Shown: one piece after another, positions 15,876 to 25,292 of the stretch
How the letters are laid out: each line of letters begins with the position of its first letter
Numbering within the stretch: the first letter of the stretch is position 1
From: Hathewaya proteolytica DSM 3090
GTDB taxonomy: Bacteria; Bacillota; Clostridia; Clostridiales; Clostridiaceae
Assembly: GCF_900142225.1 (NCBI RefSeq)
Contig: NZ_FRAD01000030.1
Span: forward strand, 1 to 27,054
DNA length: 27,054 bases
Direction: 5' to 3'
Program-made: the position numbers and the translations under genes
Notes under the pieces: generated by a model
Database searches by the model: none
What the model was told of the DNA's origin: nothing
Seen by the model: the letters and a program-made list of their open reading frames with translations, nothing else

Positions 15876-15921
15876 AAAACTCCCTCCACAAGGTGAACCA
15901 TACACCGGTGGAAGGAGTTTT
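15876..15921. terminator. Bidirectional terminator between convergent ABC operons
   Basis: Stem AAAACTCC and TCCAC (15876-15889, one mismatch) pairs with GTGGA and GGAGTTTT (15908-15921), with a smaller GGTG/CACC hairpin in the loop. T-rich runs follow on both strands: TTTTCTTAATTT on plus and seven Ts on minus. It lies between the ATPase stop at 15858 and the exporter stop at 15923. Confidence 0.85.
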
Positions 15922-15922
15922 C

Positions 15923-17608
15923 TTAATTTGCCACATTATATAAACTGTAGAAGTATTCTTTTCTATTCATCAATTCTTCAAAAGTACCCTCTTCATCAAC
16001 TGTGCCATTATTGATTACAACAATTTTATCATATCTCTCTAGAATTTCCTTGTTCAGTTTGTGAGTAACCACAAGACAAGTTAGATTTTCTTCTTCTAAA
16101 AGAGAAGTTTCAATATTATAGGCTGTCTCATTGTCCAAGCTAGATGTAGCCTCATCCACAACGAAAATAGGACAATTTTTAATGAAAGCTCTAGCAATGG
16201 ATATCCTCTGTTTTTCCCCTCCAGACAAGTTACTGCCATTCTCTCCTACCTCACTGTCTACACCCTGAGGCAATTTATCTATGAGCTCTTTCAATCCGGA
16301 CTTCACCATTGCTTCATTGGTATCTGAATCATCGTAGTCATTGTATAATTTTACATTGTTCTTCACTGTGTCATTGAACATAAATACCTTCTGGTTTATG
16401 GGACATATTAATTTATAGATATCATCGATTTTAATTTCCTTAATATCCATGCCATCAATGGATATACTTCCTTCGTAGTTGTCATAGAACCTCATTAGCA
16501 ATTTTACAAAAGTAGATTTTCCACAACCGCTATTACCCACTATAGCACATTTTTCGCCCTTTTTTATGGTAAGGCTAGCATTAGTCAGCAATGGCTTGTT
16601 CTCATCATAGGCAAAACAAACATCCTTAAAAGTTATGTCATGCTCAAATAAATTTTTCTCATGAGACCCTAGAGCGTTACTTTCACTATCAATTAATTCT
16701 AGAATCTTGTCCATAACAGGTTTAGCACCCTTAATCATAGGCAGAGATGAAGGTATTACTATTATAGGAATCCCCACATAATTCATGAGTTGTAATATTT
16801 GCATTACCGTACCCACAGAAAACTTACCTTTAATAGCCATATATGCAGCTAAAATCACAGGGGAGAGTAGAATTAACATATGTGTCATATTAATTACGCC
16901 ATTTATCAATGCAACATATTTTGATGCTTTTAATTTGCTCTCCTCACAGTCTTCATTGTAATTTTCAAAATCCTTCTTTACTTTATTTTCTATATTATAA
17001 GCCTTTATAAGCTCAAATCCCTGAAATATTCCCTTGGATCTTGAAGTAAGTCTTTCATTCATTTTTGATATAGCCCCTACATATTCTCTTCTTTTCCCAC
17101 CTGCTGTCCCTGCAATGAACATTGGTAGAAGAGAGATTATGCACACATATATAGTTACAAGAGGACTTATCATTACTAGGGATACTATGGCAAAAGCAAA
17201 TACCATTAAATTTCTTATAACCTCAAAGATCATTGTCATATAATCGGATTCAATTACATCTATGTCATTGGTTAGGTTGGATGTATAAGAGCCAATATCC
17301 ACTTTTTTGAACGATACAATATCCTTTCTTACTATGCCATTATAAGCTTCATTTCTTATATTTACTAAAGTTTTGCATATAAATTTATTTTTCATAAAAG
17401 CATATAGAGATTTTGAAATATATATACCTAGTCCAATAGACACACAGCATATCAAGCTAGTACGAAGTTCATCGAAAGATTTGCTAACTGCCACATCGGT
17501 TATCATTTTTAATGCATATGCTTCAGCAATTTGCAGTGCACTGGTAATCAGCGATATTAAAACAGTTGTAAAGAAAAGAAACTTGTATTTAAAAATATAT
17601 TTTTTCAT
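15923..17608 (-). CDS. ABC exporter half-transporter, second gene of pair
   Basis: Type IV ABC exporter (membrane domain fused to ATPase), 561 aa from the ATG at 17608, chosen for AGGGGG 7 bases upstream; the frame extends 8 codons further into the previous gene without a ribosome site. The membrane domain covers about 1-300 with six helices. The ATPase has Walker A GNSGCGKST (358-366), Q406 in CPINQKVF, signature LSGGE (461-465), Walker B IFVVDE (481-486) and H516. It is clearly paralogous to the gene at 17620-19338, including the shared C-terminal YFYSLYNV, and follows it by 11 bases, so the two likely form a heterodimer. The export substrate cannot be told; no peptide or maturation gene is nearby. 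Confidence 0.88.
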   Translation of the reverse strand: MKKYIFKYKFLFFTTVLISLITSALQIAEAYALKMITDVAVSKSFDELRTSLICCVSIGLGIYISKSLYAFMKNKFICKTLVNIRNEAYNGIVRKDIVSFKKVDIGSYTSNLTNDIDVIESDYMTMIFEVIRNLMVFAFAIVSLVMISPLVTIYVCIISLLPMFIAGTAGGKRREYVGAISKMNERLTSRSKGIFQGFELIKAYNIENKVKKDFENYNEDCEESKLKASKYVALINGVINMTHMLILLSPVILAAYMAIKGKFSVGTVMQILQLMNYVGIPIIVIPSSLPMIKGAKPVMDKILELIDSESNALGSHEKNLFEHDITFKDVCFAYDENKPLLTNASLTIKKGEKCAIVGNSGCGKSTFVKLLMRFYDNYEGSISIDGMDIKEIKIDDIYKLICPINQKVFMFNDTVKNNVKLYNDYDDSDTNEAMVKSGLKELIDKLPQGVDSEVGENGSNLSGGEKQRISIARAFIKNCPIFVVDEATSSLDNETAYNIETSLLEEENLTCLVVTHKLNKEILERYDKIVVINNGTVDEEGTFEELMNRKEYFYSLYNVAN

Positions 17609-17619
17609 GGCATTTCCCC

Positions 17620-19338
17620 CTAACCCGCACATTGCTGCGTATGAACATCATTTGCTGTAACATTGTACAAACTGTAGAAGTATTGTTTCCTATCTATGAG
17701 TTCATCGAAAGTACCGATTTCAACAACCTTTCCATCTTTTAGAACAATGACTTTATCATACCTACGCAAAATGTCCTTATTAAATTTATGGGTTACTTCC
17801 ACACAAGTTAAATCCTTTATGGACATTAAAGATTTTTCAATGTTATAGGCATTAATATTGTCCAAACTAGAGGTAGCCTCATCTAGAATTAACACCGGAG
17901 TATGTTTAACTAGTGCTCTGGCAATGGATATTCGCTGGCTCTCTCCCCCTGAAAAGTTACTAGCATCTTCAGTGACAAGGGTTTTTATTCCTTGATCCAG
18001 TGAGCCAATCAAATCAGATAGTCCCGTATTGTCTATGGCGTATTGAACTGCTTCAGGGCTATATTCCTTATACAATTTAATATTATTTTCAATGGTGTCC
18101 TGCATCATGTACACCTTTTGTTCTATGGGACATATATATTGGTACAAACTACTAGGACTAATATCCTTTACATCTTTTCCATCAATGGTAATGGTGCCTG
18201 TATAATCATCATAAAATCCCAATAATAATTTTATTAGAGTAGACTTACCACAGCCACTGCCCCCTACTATGGCACATTTTTCACCCTTGTTTATTTTAAG
18301 GGATATACCATCCAATATTTTTCGCTCCTCAGTATAAGAGAAACATACATCCTGGAATTCAATAGACTTCTCAAACCCCTGAAGTTCCTCATAATTTTTA
18401 TGCTCCTTAGTACCCTTTCTAAGAAGACCATCCAATTTTGCTATGATAGGCTTTACGGATTTAAACATACTTATATTTCTGGATAAACTACTCATAGGTT
18501 GTAATATATAGTTCATCAATTGAATGGCACTTATGCAGACACCTAAAGTCATTTTCCCCTTTAAGACTAAAAATATACCAACACCGGTCAATCCCGTCTG
18601 TATGAGTGAATTCAAAAATTCACAGCTACTATCTAAAACCTGGGTGGTGTTATTATACTTCATCTTGGCTTTTTCTGACTTCTTGTTAGCATTAAAAAAT
18701 TTATGGAATACCATTGACCCAATATTAAAACTTTTTATTACTTCAAAACCCGACAGATTATCTTGAGTAATAGTTCTAAACTCTTCCATACTGTCAGAAT
18801 AAGATTTCTGCTTTCTACCCAAGGCTTTGCCCATGAACGTAGGAATTAACAGCATGAAAAGTCCCATGCCAACTACTATGGCCGCCATAAGTGGGTGAAT
18901 GAAAATCATGTAAGCTACTCCACCAATTAACAAGGTTAAATTCTCAAATATTTCAAAAACACTTCTATAATATTTTTTGCTTATTATATCCATATCCGTA
19001 GTTAGATTAGATATATATGAAGCAGTGCTCTCACTGTTAAACCTCTTCACATCATAATTTATAACCGAATCGAATACCACGTCCTTTAAATCCTTAATAG
19101 ATGCCTTTATAAACTTTCCTTCTAGATATCTATACATGTATATGACAATGAATTGCACTAACATTAAAGTAATTAGAATTGCAATCCCCCACATCAATTT
19201 TTTTAGATCTTTATCTACAATGCAATCAACTATATAGCCCATGAAAAATGCCGCTACTAAGGATACTATTGTTTCCATTAAACCCCATGTGAATTTGGAA
19301 ATCAACAAAAACTTGTGTTTAAATAAATGTTTCTCCAT
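17620..19338 (-). CDS. ABC exporter half-transporter, first gene of pair
   Basis: Type IV ABC exporter of 572 aa: six-helix membrane domain (about 15-300), then ATPase with Walker A GGSGCGKST (359-367), Q407 in CPIEQKVY, signature FSGGE (462-466), Walker B VLILDE (482-487) and H517. Unlike many heterodimeric exporters, neither partner has lost the catalytic glutamate or switch histidine, so both ATP sites look competent. The unusual CPIxQKV Q-loop is shared with the partner, which supports a tandem duplication. The C-terminus has a 13-residue tail (TANDVHTQQCAG) beyond the partner's end. The start has AAAAGGGGAATTTTTT upstream. The substrate is unknown; drug, peptide or lipid export are all possible for this family. 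Confidence 0.88.
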   Translation of the reverse strand: MEKHLFKHKFLLISKFTWGLMETIVSLVAAFFMGYIVDCIVDKDLKKLMWGIAILITLMLVQFIVIYMYRYLEGKFIKASIKDLKDVVFDSVINYDVKRFNSESTASYISNLTTDMDIISKKYYRSVFEIFENLTLLIGGVAYMIFIHPLMAAIVVGMGLFMLLIPTFMGKALGRKQKSYSDSMEEFRTITQDNLSGFEVIKSFNIGSMVFHKFFNANKKSEKAKMKYNNTTQVLDSSCEFLNSLIQTGLTGVGIFLVLKGKMTLGVCISAIQLMNYILQPMSSLSRNISMFKSVKPIIAKLDGLLRKGTKEHKNYEELQGFEKSIEFQDVCFSYTEERKILDGISLKINKGEKCAIVGGSGCGKSTLIKLLLGFYDDYTGTITIDGKDVKDISPSSLYQYICPIEQKVYMMQDTIENNIKLYKEYSPEAVQYAIDNTGLSDLIGSLDQGIKTLVTEDASNFSGGESQRISIARALVKHTPVLILDEATSSLDNINAYNIEKSLMSIKDLTCVEVTHKFNKDILRRYDKVIVLKDGKVVEIGTFDELIDRKQYFYSLYNVTANDVHTQQCAG

Positions 19339-19406
19339 AAAAAATTCCCCTTTTTAATATGACTATTCTTTAAATAATATTTTAGATTTATATGAAGTGC
19401 ATATTA

Positions 19407-19415
19407 AGTATATCA
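19407..19415 (-). promoter_or_regulatory. Possible extended -10 promoter of the ABC exporter pair
   Basis: Minus-strand TGATATACT gives an extended -10 (TGn then TATACT), about 65 bases before the start at 19338. No good -35 lies at 16-18 bases, which extended -10 promoters tolerate. Confidence 0.4.
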
Positions 19416-19491
19416 CAACACACAGGTAAAATATATATTTATATGGTATAATATTCTTGTAATTTTGCAATTGAAGAAAAAAACATAAAAA

Positions 19492-19525
19492 ATGCCGCCA
19501 ATCACCTCATTGCGATTGACGGCAT
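19492..19525 (-). terminator. Terminator of the gcv-lpd operon
   Basis: A 12-bp stem with one mismatch (19492-19503 with 19514-19525, plus-strand ATGCCGCCAATC and GATTGACGGCAT), followed on the minus strand by TTTTTATGTTTTTTTC. It lies 11 bases after the lpd stop codon. Confidence 0.85.
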
Positions 19526-19535
19526 AAAAGATATA

Positions 19536-20951
19536 TTATTTCAGGCTTTTCTTTTTCACAACATGAATTGCCATACCATCTAAATCCTCTATAGCTTCTG
19601 TGGCTGCCTCTCCAAAAGTAGGGTGAGGCCTTATAACCGATGCTAACTGTTCCTTATTTAGCTTGTTTACTATAGCTGTAGCAAATTCATTTATCTGATC
19701 TGTTGCCCTTGCGCACATAAGTTGAGCACCTATGATACAGTCCTTATCATTGTCGTATACAACTTTGATAAATCCTCTATCCTGCATTGCAATAGTAGAA
19801 CGGCAATTAGAAAGCATAGATGCCTTACCCACTGAATAGTTGATGCCCTTTTCCTTTGCGTCCTCTTCTGTAAGTCCCACATTTGCAATTTCTGGATTAG
19901 TGTATACACAATCCGGTACCACATTTATGTCTATGGAAGGTTCCTTTCCTAATATATGCTCCACAGCTATGATGCCCTGTGCCGAAGCCACGTGGGCAAG
20001 CTGTATGCCACCATTTACATCACCGATGGCATAAATATTCTTAACTGAAGTTCTGTAAGTTTCATCAGTAACCACGAATCCTCTTGGGCTCATCTCTACA
20101 GAGAATCCCTGACCAAATAAATATGTTGTATTAGGTCTTCTACCAAGTGCTAAAAGTACTGCATCCCCTACAACACTGCTCTCTTTATCTCCAGTGGCAT
20201 AAGTACATTTAAGTTTTCCATCTGGCTCCTGGCTAATGGATTTTACCATAGATTTTGTATTTATTTTCACGCCTCTTTTTTTCATTATCATGGCAAGATT
20301 TTGGGAAACTTCTTTATCAGTTCTTAGAAGTATCTTGTCCATGAGTTCAATAACTGTTACTTCTTTTCCAAAGCTATTGTAAAGTGAAGCGAACTCCATG
20401 CCTATAACTCCACCACCGGCAACGATTAAATGGTCATACATAGTATTCATGCCTAGAAGATCATCACTGGTAACCACATTTGGAAGATTTGAACCCTCAA
20501 TCGGTGGTTTTGAAGGAACAGATCCAGTGGCGATAATAATATTATCCGCCTCGATATCTTGTGAATTTCCTTCTGCATCCACAAACATAATCTGGTGTTC
20601 TCCAACAATGGTAGCAGTACCATTTAAAAGTTCTACCCCATTGCTTTTAAATAATTGCTCTATACCCTTGCGAAGACCATCAATGGTTTCTTCTTTTCTA
20701 TTGTAAACAGCTTCTATATCGAATGTTACATTTTCAACATTTATACCAAGTTTTCCAGCGTGTTTAATTTCCGCATAAACTTCTGCAGCATGAAGCATAG
20801 ATTTTGTTGGAACACAACCTCTATTTAGGCATGTACCTCCAACCTGTCTATTTTCTATAACTGCAGTTTTAAGCCCTAACTGTGATGCTCGTATAGCCGC
20901 TACATATCCACCAGGTCCTGCCCCAATAACTACCAGTTGAAATTTGTTCAT
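19536..20951 (-). CDS. lpdA: Dihydrolipoyl dehydrogenase (L protein / E3)
   Basis: Flavoprotein disulfide reductase of 471 aa. FAD-binding GAGPGG (10-15); redox-active disulfide C41-C46 in GGTCLNRGCVPTK; NAD-binding GGGVIGMEFAS; the FAD-contact AIGDVNGG; C-terminal catalytic H443 and E448 in HPTFGEAATE. It reoxidises the dihydrolipoyl group of GcvH and passes electrons to NAD+. It has no N-terminal lipoyl domain, unlike some bacterial E3 proteins. It is the last gene of the gcv operon, 20 bases after lplA, which points to service of the glycine cleavage system rather than a 2-oxoacid dehydrogenase. The start has AGGGAGGATAAGGT upstream. Confidence 0.95.
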   Translation of the reverse strand: MNKFQLVVIGAGPGGYVAAIRASQLGLKTAVIENRQVGGTCLNRGCVPTKSMLHAAEVYAEIKHAGKLGINVENVTFDIEAVYNRKEETIDGLRKGIEQLFKSNGVELLNGTATIVGEHQIMFVDAEGNSQDIEADNIIIATGSVPSKPPIEGSNLPNVVTSDDLLGMNTMYDHLIVAGGGVIGMEFASLYNSFGKEVTVIELMDKILLRTDKEVSQNLAMIMKKRGVKINTKSMVKSISQEPDGKLKCTYATGDKESSVVGDAVLLALGRRPNTTYLFGQGFSVEMSPRGFVVTDETYRTSVKNIYAIGDVNGGIQLAHVASAQGIIAVEHILGKEPSIDINVVPDCVYTNPEIANVGLTEEDAKEKGINYSVGKASMLSNCRSTIAMQDRGFIKVVYDNDKDCIIGAQLMCARATDQINEFATAIVNKLNKEQLASVIRPHPTFGEAATEAIEDLDGMAIHVVKKKSLK

Positions 20952-20971
20952 ACCTTATCCTCCCTTGATTA

Positions 20972-21991
20972 CTAGAAATTCATCTCTTTAAAATAATTAT
21001 AAACATCATCACCTATTGATGCTTCGTCGCTGAACCCTGATTCAGCCTTTCCGTTGTTATCAAAAAATGATTTTATTGCTGTAGCTATGCTATCTGGAGA
21101 ATATTTTACACCCTTTATGCAATGAGCTATGCCCCCTACAAGAGTGCTCTCCATGGCATCTGAGTATACCACAGCATCTTTTACGAATCCATTTTCAACA
21201 TAAATCTGTAAATTGATATTTCCCCAAGAAAATCTATGAGAGAACTCAACATTAAACGGGATTTTTCTTCCCAGTCTCCACTCCCATTCTTCAAACTGCT
21301 TTGTTATATCCTTTAATTCCTCTTGATTTAAGGTATCTATCTTAATCTCATCTGAATGAAATCCATAGGTTTCTTCAAAGGCAACTACAAGTCTATTAAC
21401 CATTTCCTCCACAGTGACATCACTATTTAAATCATGAAGATTCACCACTCTGGATTTTACTGATTTTACACCCTTAGATTGTAATTTGTCCTTTGAAACA
21501 TTCAAATACTTAGACATATTTGCCATATCCACATCAATCAAAATAGTTCCATGATGGTAGGCCTTGCCTTTGCTCTGGTAAAATGCATTACCTGAAAACT
21601 TTTTCTCATCCACAGTAAGGTCATTTCTACCCGATATTTTTACGTCAATGCCAAAGCTCCTTACAGCATTCATAATAACTTCACTTTGTTTTCTCACATC
21701 GTAATTTTCTACAGAGACAAGGAAAGTGAAATTTAAATTTCCTAAGTCGTGGAAAACTGCACCACCACCTGATAGACGTCTTGCAAGATAACCATTATCA
21801 TTTTCAATGGCGCTTACCTTACATTCACCCCAAGCATTCTGGTTTTTTCCGATAACCACAGTTCTCTTATTCTGCCACAAATACAATATGCACTGATTTT
21901 CTGCTACATTATCCATCAGATATTTTTCAAGTGCCATATTTTCATATGGCACCGTACTTTTTGATACAATATAACTTAATTTATTTATCAT
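20972..21991 (-). CDS. lplA: Lipoate-protein ligase A
   Basis: Ligase of 339 aa, the usual length for LplA with its C-terminal accessory domain. It shows the lipoate-binding motif RRLSGGGAVFHD (71-82) and GRNDLTVDEKKFSGNAF, where K131 matches the catalytic lysine of E. coli LplA (K133). It activates free lipoate with ATP and attaches it to a lysine of the carrier protein, here most likely K64 of GcvH encoded in the same operon. It lies 5 bases after the gcvPB stop. No lipA or lipB is in the window, so use of scavenged lipoate is suggested but not shown. Confidence 0.95.
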   Translation of the reverse strand: MINKLSYIVSKSTVPYENMALEKYLMDNVAENQCILYLWQNKRTVVIGKNQNAWGECKVSAIENDNGYLARRLSGGGAVFHDLGNLNFTFLVSVENYDVRKQSEVIMNAVRSFGIDVKISGRNDLTVDEKKFSGNAFYQSKGKAYHHGTILIDVDMANMSKYLNVSKDKLQSKGVKSVKSRVVNLHDLNSDVTVEEMVNRLVVAFEETYGFHSDEIKIDTLNQEELKDITKQFEEWEWRLGRKIPFNVEFSHRFSWGNINLQIYVENGFVKDAVVYSDAMESTLVGGIAHCIKGVKYSPDSIATAIKSFFDNNGKAESGFSDEASIGDDVYNYFKEMNF

Positions 21992-21996
21992 ATTAT

Positions 21997-23430
21997 TTAA
22001 AATTGGAATTTAAGCTTAGGCTCTCTTGCGGCCTTAACTTCATCTGGACGTCTAATGTAAGCATGTAAAGGTAAGTTGTGCATTTCTGATGGGTTTTCTA
22101 GTGCTTCTTTATGAATTTCCTTTAAAACGCTAACCACATTGTCTATAGTAGTCTTGCTTTCAGTCTCCGTTGGTTCAAACATCAATGCTTCATGCACTAT
22201 AAGTGGGAAGTACATTGTAGGTGGGTGTATCCCCCTGTCCACCATGGCTTTTGCGATATCCATAGCGCTTACGCCATTTTCTGTATGCATTTTTTCAAGA
22301 GTAATAATAAATTCATGCATACATATGCCATCCATGGCCATATCATAAGTGTCCTTAAGCATGCATCTCATATAGTTTGCATTCAATACAGCATTATTTG
22401 CTGACTCAACAATACCATCTTTTCCAAGTGTCATAACATAAGTTAATGCTCTCATTACAACAAGGAAGTTTCCATAGAAAGCTTTTACCTGACCTATAGA
22501 TTCTGGAATATCGTAGCTTAGCTCGAACTCTTCACCATTTTTAATTGCATATGGTTTTGGTAGGTATGGCTTTAAGATATTTTTACATCCAACAGTACCA
22601 CTTCCTGGGCCTCCACCACCATGAGGGGTTGAGAAGGTCTTGTGAAGATTTAAATGGACAACGTCAAATCCCATGTCACCAGGTCTTGCAACACCCATTA
22701 TAGGATTAAGATTTGCACCATCATAATAATTTAATCCACCTGCTTCATGCACAATCTTAGTTATCTCAAGAATATTTTCATCAAATATACCAAGAGTATT
22801 AGGATTTGTAAGCATTAATCCAGCAGTATCTTCTCCCACGGCTGCTCTCAATTTTTCAACATCCATGCCACCCTTTTCATTGGATGGAATGTTTACAACC
22901 TTAAATCCAGCCATTACTGCTGTAGCAGGATTAGTACCATGGGCAGAGTCTGGTATAATTATCTTGTTTCTCTTTGTATCTCCCCTGCGCAGATGATATT
23001 CCTTTATAAGCATTACTCCAGTAAATTCACCATGTGCTCCTGCTGCCGGTTGGAATGTTATAGCATCCATACCTGTTATCTCTGCAAGATATTTTTCAGC
23101 AAGTACCATAGCTTCAATGCAACCCTGCACAGAATCTTTAGGTTGTAGTGGATGTATCTTTGCAAATCCTGGCAATGAAGCAACTTCCTCATTTATCCTT
23201 GGATTGTATTTCATAGTGCATGATCCTAGTGGATAGAATCCATTATTTACACCATAAGTTTGGTCTGCAAGCTCAGTGAAATGTCTGCTCACATCTGTTT
23301 CGGACATTTCTGGAAGGTTTGGCTTGTTGGCACGGTTCATATGATTGGGAAGATTATATTCTTCAACATCACACTTTGGAAATATGGAGCTTTTTCTACC
23401 TCTTACACTCTTCTCAAATACTAATTGCAT
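21997..23430 (-). CDS. gcvPB: Glycine dehydrogenase (decarboxylating) subunit 2, P-protein beta
   Basis: PLP-dependent subunit of 477 aa, homologous to the C-terminal half of single-chain GcvP. The PLP lysine is K264 in HLNLHKTFSTPHGGGGPG; DSAHGTNPA (161-169) and the N-terminal YPLGSCTMKYNP (66-77) are family marks. With GcvPA it decarboxylates glycine and transfers the aminomethyl group to lipoyl-GcvH. Its ATG overlaps the end of gcvPA by 10 bases, with AAGGAGG inside gcvPA, so the two subunits are coupled at 1:1. Confidence 0.96.
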   Translation of the reverse strand: MQLVFEKSVRGRKSSIFPKCDVEEYNLPNHMNRANKPNLPEMSETDVSRHFTELADQTYGVNNGFYPLGSCTMKYNPRINEEVASLPGFAKIHPLQPKDSVQGCIEAMVLAEKYLAEITGMDAITFQPAAGAHGEFTGVMLIKEYHLRRGDTKRNKIIIPDSAHGTNPATAVMAGFKVVNIPSNEKGGMDVEKLRAAVGEDTAGLMLTNPNTLGIFDENILEITKIVHEAGGLNYYDGANLNPIMGVARPGDMGFDVVHLNLHKTFSTPHGGGGPGSGTVGCKNILKPYLPKPYAIKNGEEFELSYDIPESIGQVKAFYGNFLVVMRALTYVMTLGKDGIVESANNAVLNANYMRCMLKDTYDMAMDGICMHEFIITLEKMHTENGVSAMDIAKAMVDRGIHPPTMYFPLIVHEALMFEPTETESKTTIDNVVSVLKEIHKEALENPSEMHNLPLHAYIRRPDEVKAAREPKLKFQF

Positions 23431-24758
23431 TTTCCTGCCACCTCCTTTATTACACTTACCAGATTGTCTATATCATCCTTGGAATTCATCTCTGTAACAC
23501 ACCATAAAATGCATTCCTCACCATCCAATTTTATTGGAAGACCTCCAAGTATACCCTTCTTTTCAAGAGCACACATTAATTCGTCTACATTTCCCTTATA
23601 AGTTGTTACGAATTCATTGAAAAATTCTCCTGTGAATTTTAGTTCAAATCCATCTATATTGCATATGCTCTTTTGAGCATAATGAGCTTTAGATATGCAC
23701 TGCTTTGCAACCTCAGCTAATCCATCTGGACCCACAGTTGACAAATAAACACTAGCAGTTAGAGCACAAAGGGCCTGATTTGAACAAACATTACTCAATG
23801 CCTTTTCTCTTCTTATATGCTGTTCCCTAGCTTGCAATGTAAGAACAAAAGCTCTATTTCCATCAGCATCTACTGTCTCACCAGCAATACGTCCTGGAAG
23901 TTTTCTTATCATCTTTTCTGTGCATGTCATAATTCCTAGATAAGGACCACCAAAAGACATTTGGATACCAAGAGGTTGTCCCTCAGCAGTAGCAACATCA
24001 GCACCACATTCTCCAGGTGTCTTCATGATTCCAAGAGCTATTGGATTGCATCCCATTATGAATTTGGCACCAGCTCCATGAACTATATTGCCTAATTCTT
24101 CACAATCTTCAATCTGGCCAAAGTAATTTGGCTGTTGAACATAGAAACTAGCCACGTTCTCTTTTAAAAGTTCTTTAAGTGCATCCATATCAGTTACACC
24201 ATTTTTCTCAGGTACTATTACAACTTCAGTTTCAGATCCCTTTGAATAAGTCTTAATAGTTTCAATGGTCTCCGGACTAGATGTTGCAGATATTAATGCC
24301 ACTGTGCGCTTCTTTTCTCTGCACATTGAAACGGCCTCAGCAGCTGCTGTAGCACCATCATAAACAGATGCATTAGAAACTTCCATACCCATAAGCTCAC
24401 AAATATGTGTCTGATACTCAAATATAGATTGAAGTACACCTTGGCTAAGCTCAGCTTGATATGGTGTATAAGATGTCACGAATTCTTCTTTTGCCACAAC
24501 ATATTTTACAATGGAAGGTATATAGTGATTGTAAGCCCCCGCTCCTCTAAATATGTTGTCAAATACAGTATTTTTTGATGCAAGTTTTTTCATCTCGTTT
24601 AATACAACCAATTCAGAACGGCCTTCGGGCAGATTTAAACTGCCCTTAACCCTAACATTATCCGGAATTACTTTATATAACTCACTTATATCATTAACTC
24701 CGATAGCCTTCAGCATTTCCTGGCGTTCTTCCATGGTTGATGGAATATATGAACCCAT
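23421..24758 (-). CDS. gcvPA: Glycine dehydrogenase (decarboxylating) subunit 1, P-protein alpha
   Basis: Subunit of 445 aa, homologous to the N-terminal half of single-chain GcvP: opening SYIPSTMEERQEML, then the AYNHYIPSIV and TSYTPYQAELSQGVLQSIFEYQT segments, and YDGATAAAEA. I start it at the ATG at 24758, 6 bases after AGGAGG and 1 base after the gcvH stop; a TTG five codons earlier would place the ribosome site within the gene. It pairs with GcvPB, which carries the PLP lysine. Confidence 0.95.
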   Translation of the reverse strand: MGSYIPSTMEERQEMLKAIGVNDISELYKVIPDNVRVKGSLNLPEGRSELVVLNEMKKLASKNTVFDNIFRGAGAYNHYIPSIVKYVVAKEEFVTSYTPYQAELSQGVLQSIFEYQTHICELMGMEVSNASVYDGATAAAEAVSMCREKKRTVALISATSSPETIETIKTYSKGSETEVVIVPEKNGVTDMDALKELLKENVASFYVQQPNYFGQIEDCEELGNIVHGAGAKFIMGCNPIALGIMKTPGECGADVATAEGQPLGIQMSFGGPYLGIMTCTEKMIRKLPGRIAGETVDADGNRAFVLTLQAREQHIRREKALSNVCSNQALCALTASVYLSTVGPDGLAEVAKQCISKAHYAQKSICNIDGFELKFTGEFFNEFVTTYKGNVDELMCALEKKGILGGLPIKLDGEECILWCVTEMNSKDDIDNLVSVIKEVAGKCN

Positions 24759-24759
24759 A

Positions 24760-25137
24760 TTATGCCTCCTCAACTAACTTTTCGTATTCTTCAGCTGTTA
24801 AAAGCTCTTCCTTATCTGTTACATTTTCGATTTCAGCTATCCAAGTTCCAAATGAATCTTCATTGATCTTCTCTGGTGAATCTTCAAGTTCCTCATTTAT
24901 AGCTTTAACAGTTCCTGTAACAGGACTAAATACATCTGAAACAGCCTTTACTGACTCTACATCGCATAGTGATTCTCCCACAGTCGCGTCGTCTCCTACA
25001 TCTGGAAGATTGATGAAAACTAAATCTCCAAGTTCTTGAGCAGCAAATTCAGTTAATCCTATACGAACTGTATTCTCGTCAACAGTTTCAACCCACTCGT
25101 GTGATTTAGTGTACATAACATTCTTTGGAATACTCAT
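24760..25137 (-). CDS. gcvH: Glycine cleavage system H protein
   Basis: Lipoyl carrier of 125 aa. The lipoylation site is K64 in VESVKAVSD, within the usual biotinyl/lipoyl fold; YTKSHEW near the N-terminus and the FGTWIAEIE segment near the C-terminus are typical. It shuttles the aminomethyl group between P, T and L proteins. The start has AAGGAGAG upstream. It lies 155 bases after gcvT, the only wide gap in the operon, and directly before gcvPA. Confidence 0.96.
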   Translation of the reverse strand: MSIPKNVMYTKSHEWVETVDENTVRIGLTEFAAQELGDLVFINLPDVGDDATVGESLCDVESVKAVSDVFSPVTGTVKAINEELEDSPEKINEDSFGTWIAEIENVTDKEELLTAEEYEKLVEEA

Positions 25138-25237
25138 AATTATCTCTCCTTAAATTATATTAGTTTTATGTTATAAATTTATTTTATTCTAGTATTATTT
25201 ATCAATTTTACTTATTCTAGCTACTTATTTAATGTAA

Positions 25238-25268
25238 TTACTTAATCTACTTACTTAATCTACTTACT
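25238..25268 (-). repeat. 13-bp tandem repeat in the gcvT-gcvH gap
   Basis: Plus-strand TTACTTAATCTAC occurs twice head to tail (25238-25250, 25251-25263) and begins a third copy (25264-25268); degenerate ACTTATT copies lie at about 25209-25230. The 155-base gap otherwise shows only the gcvH ribosome site. No function is assigned. Confidence 0.7.
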
Positions 25269-25292
25269 CTATACTACCAATCTGATAAGTTG

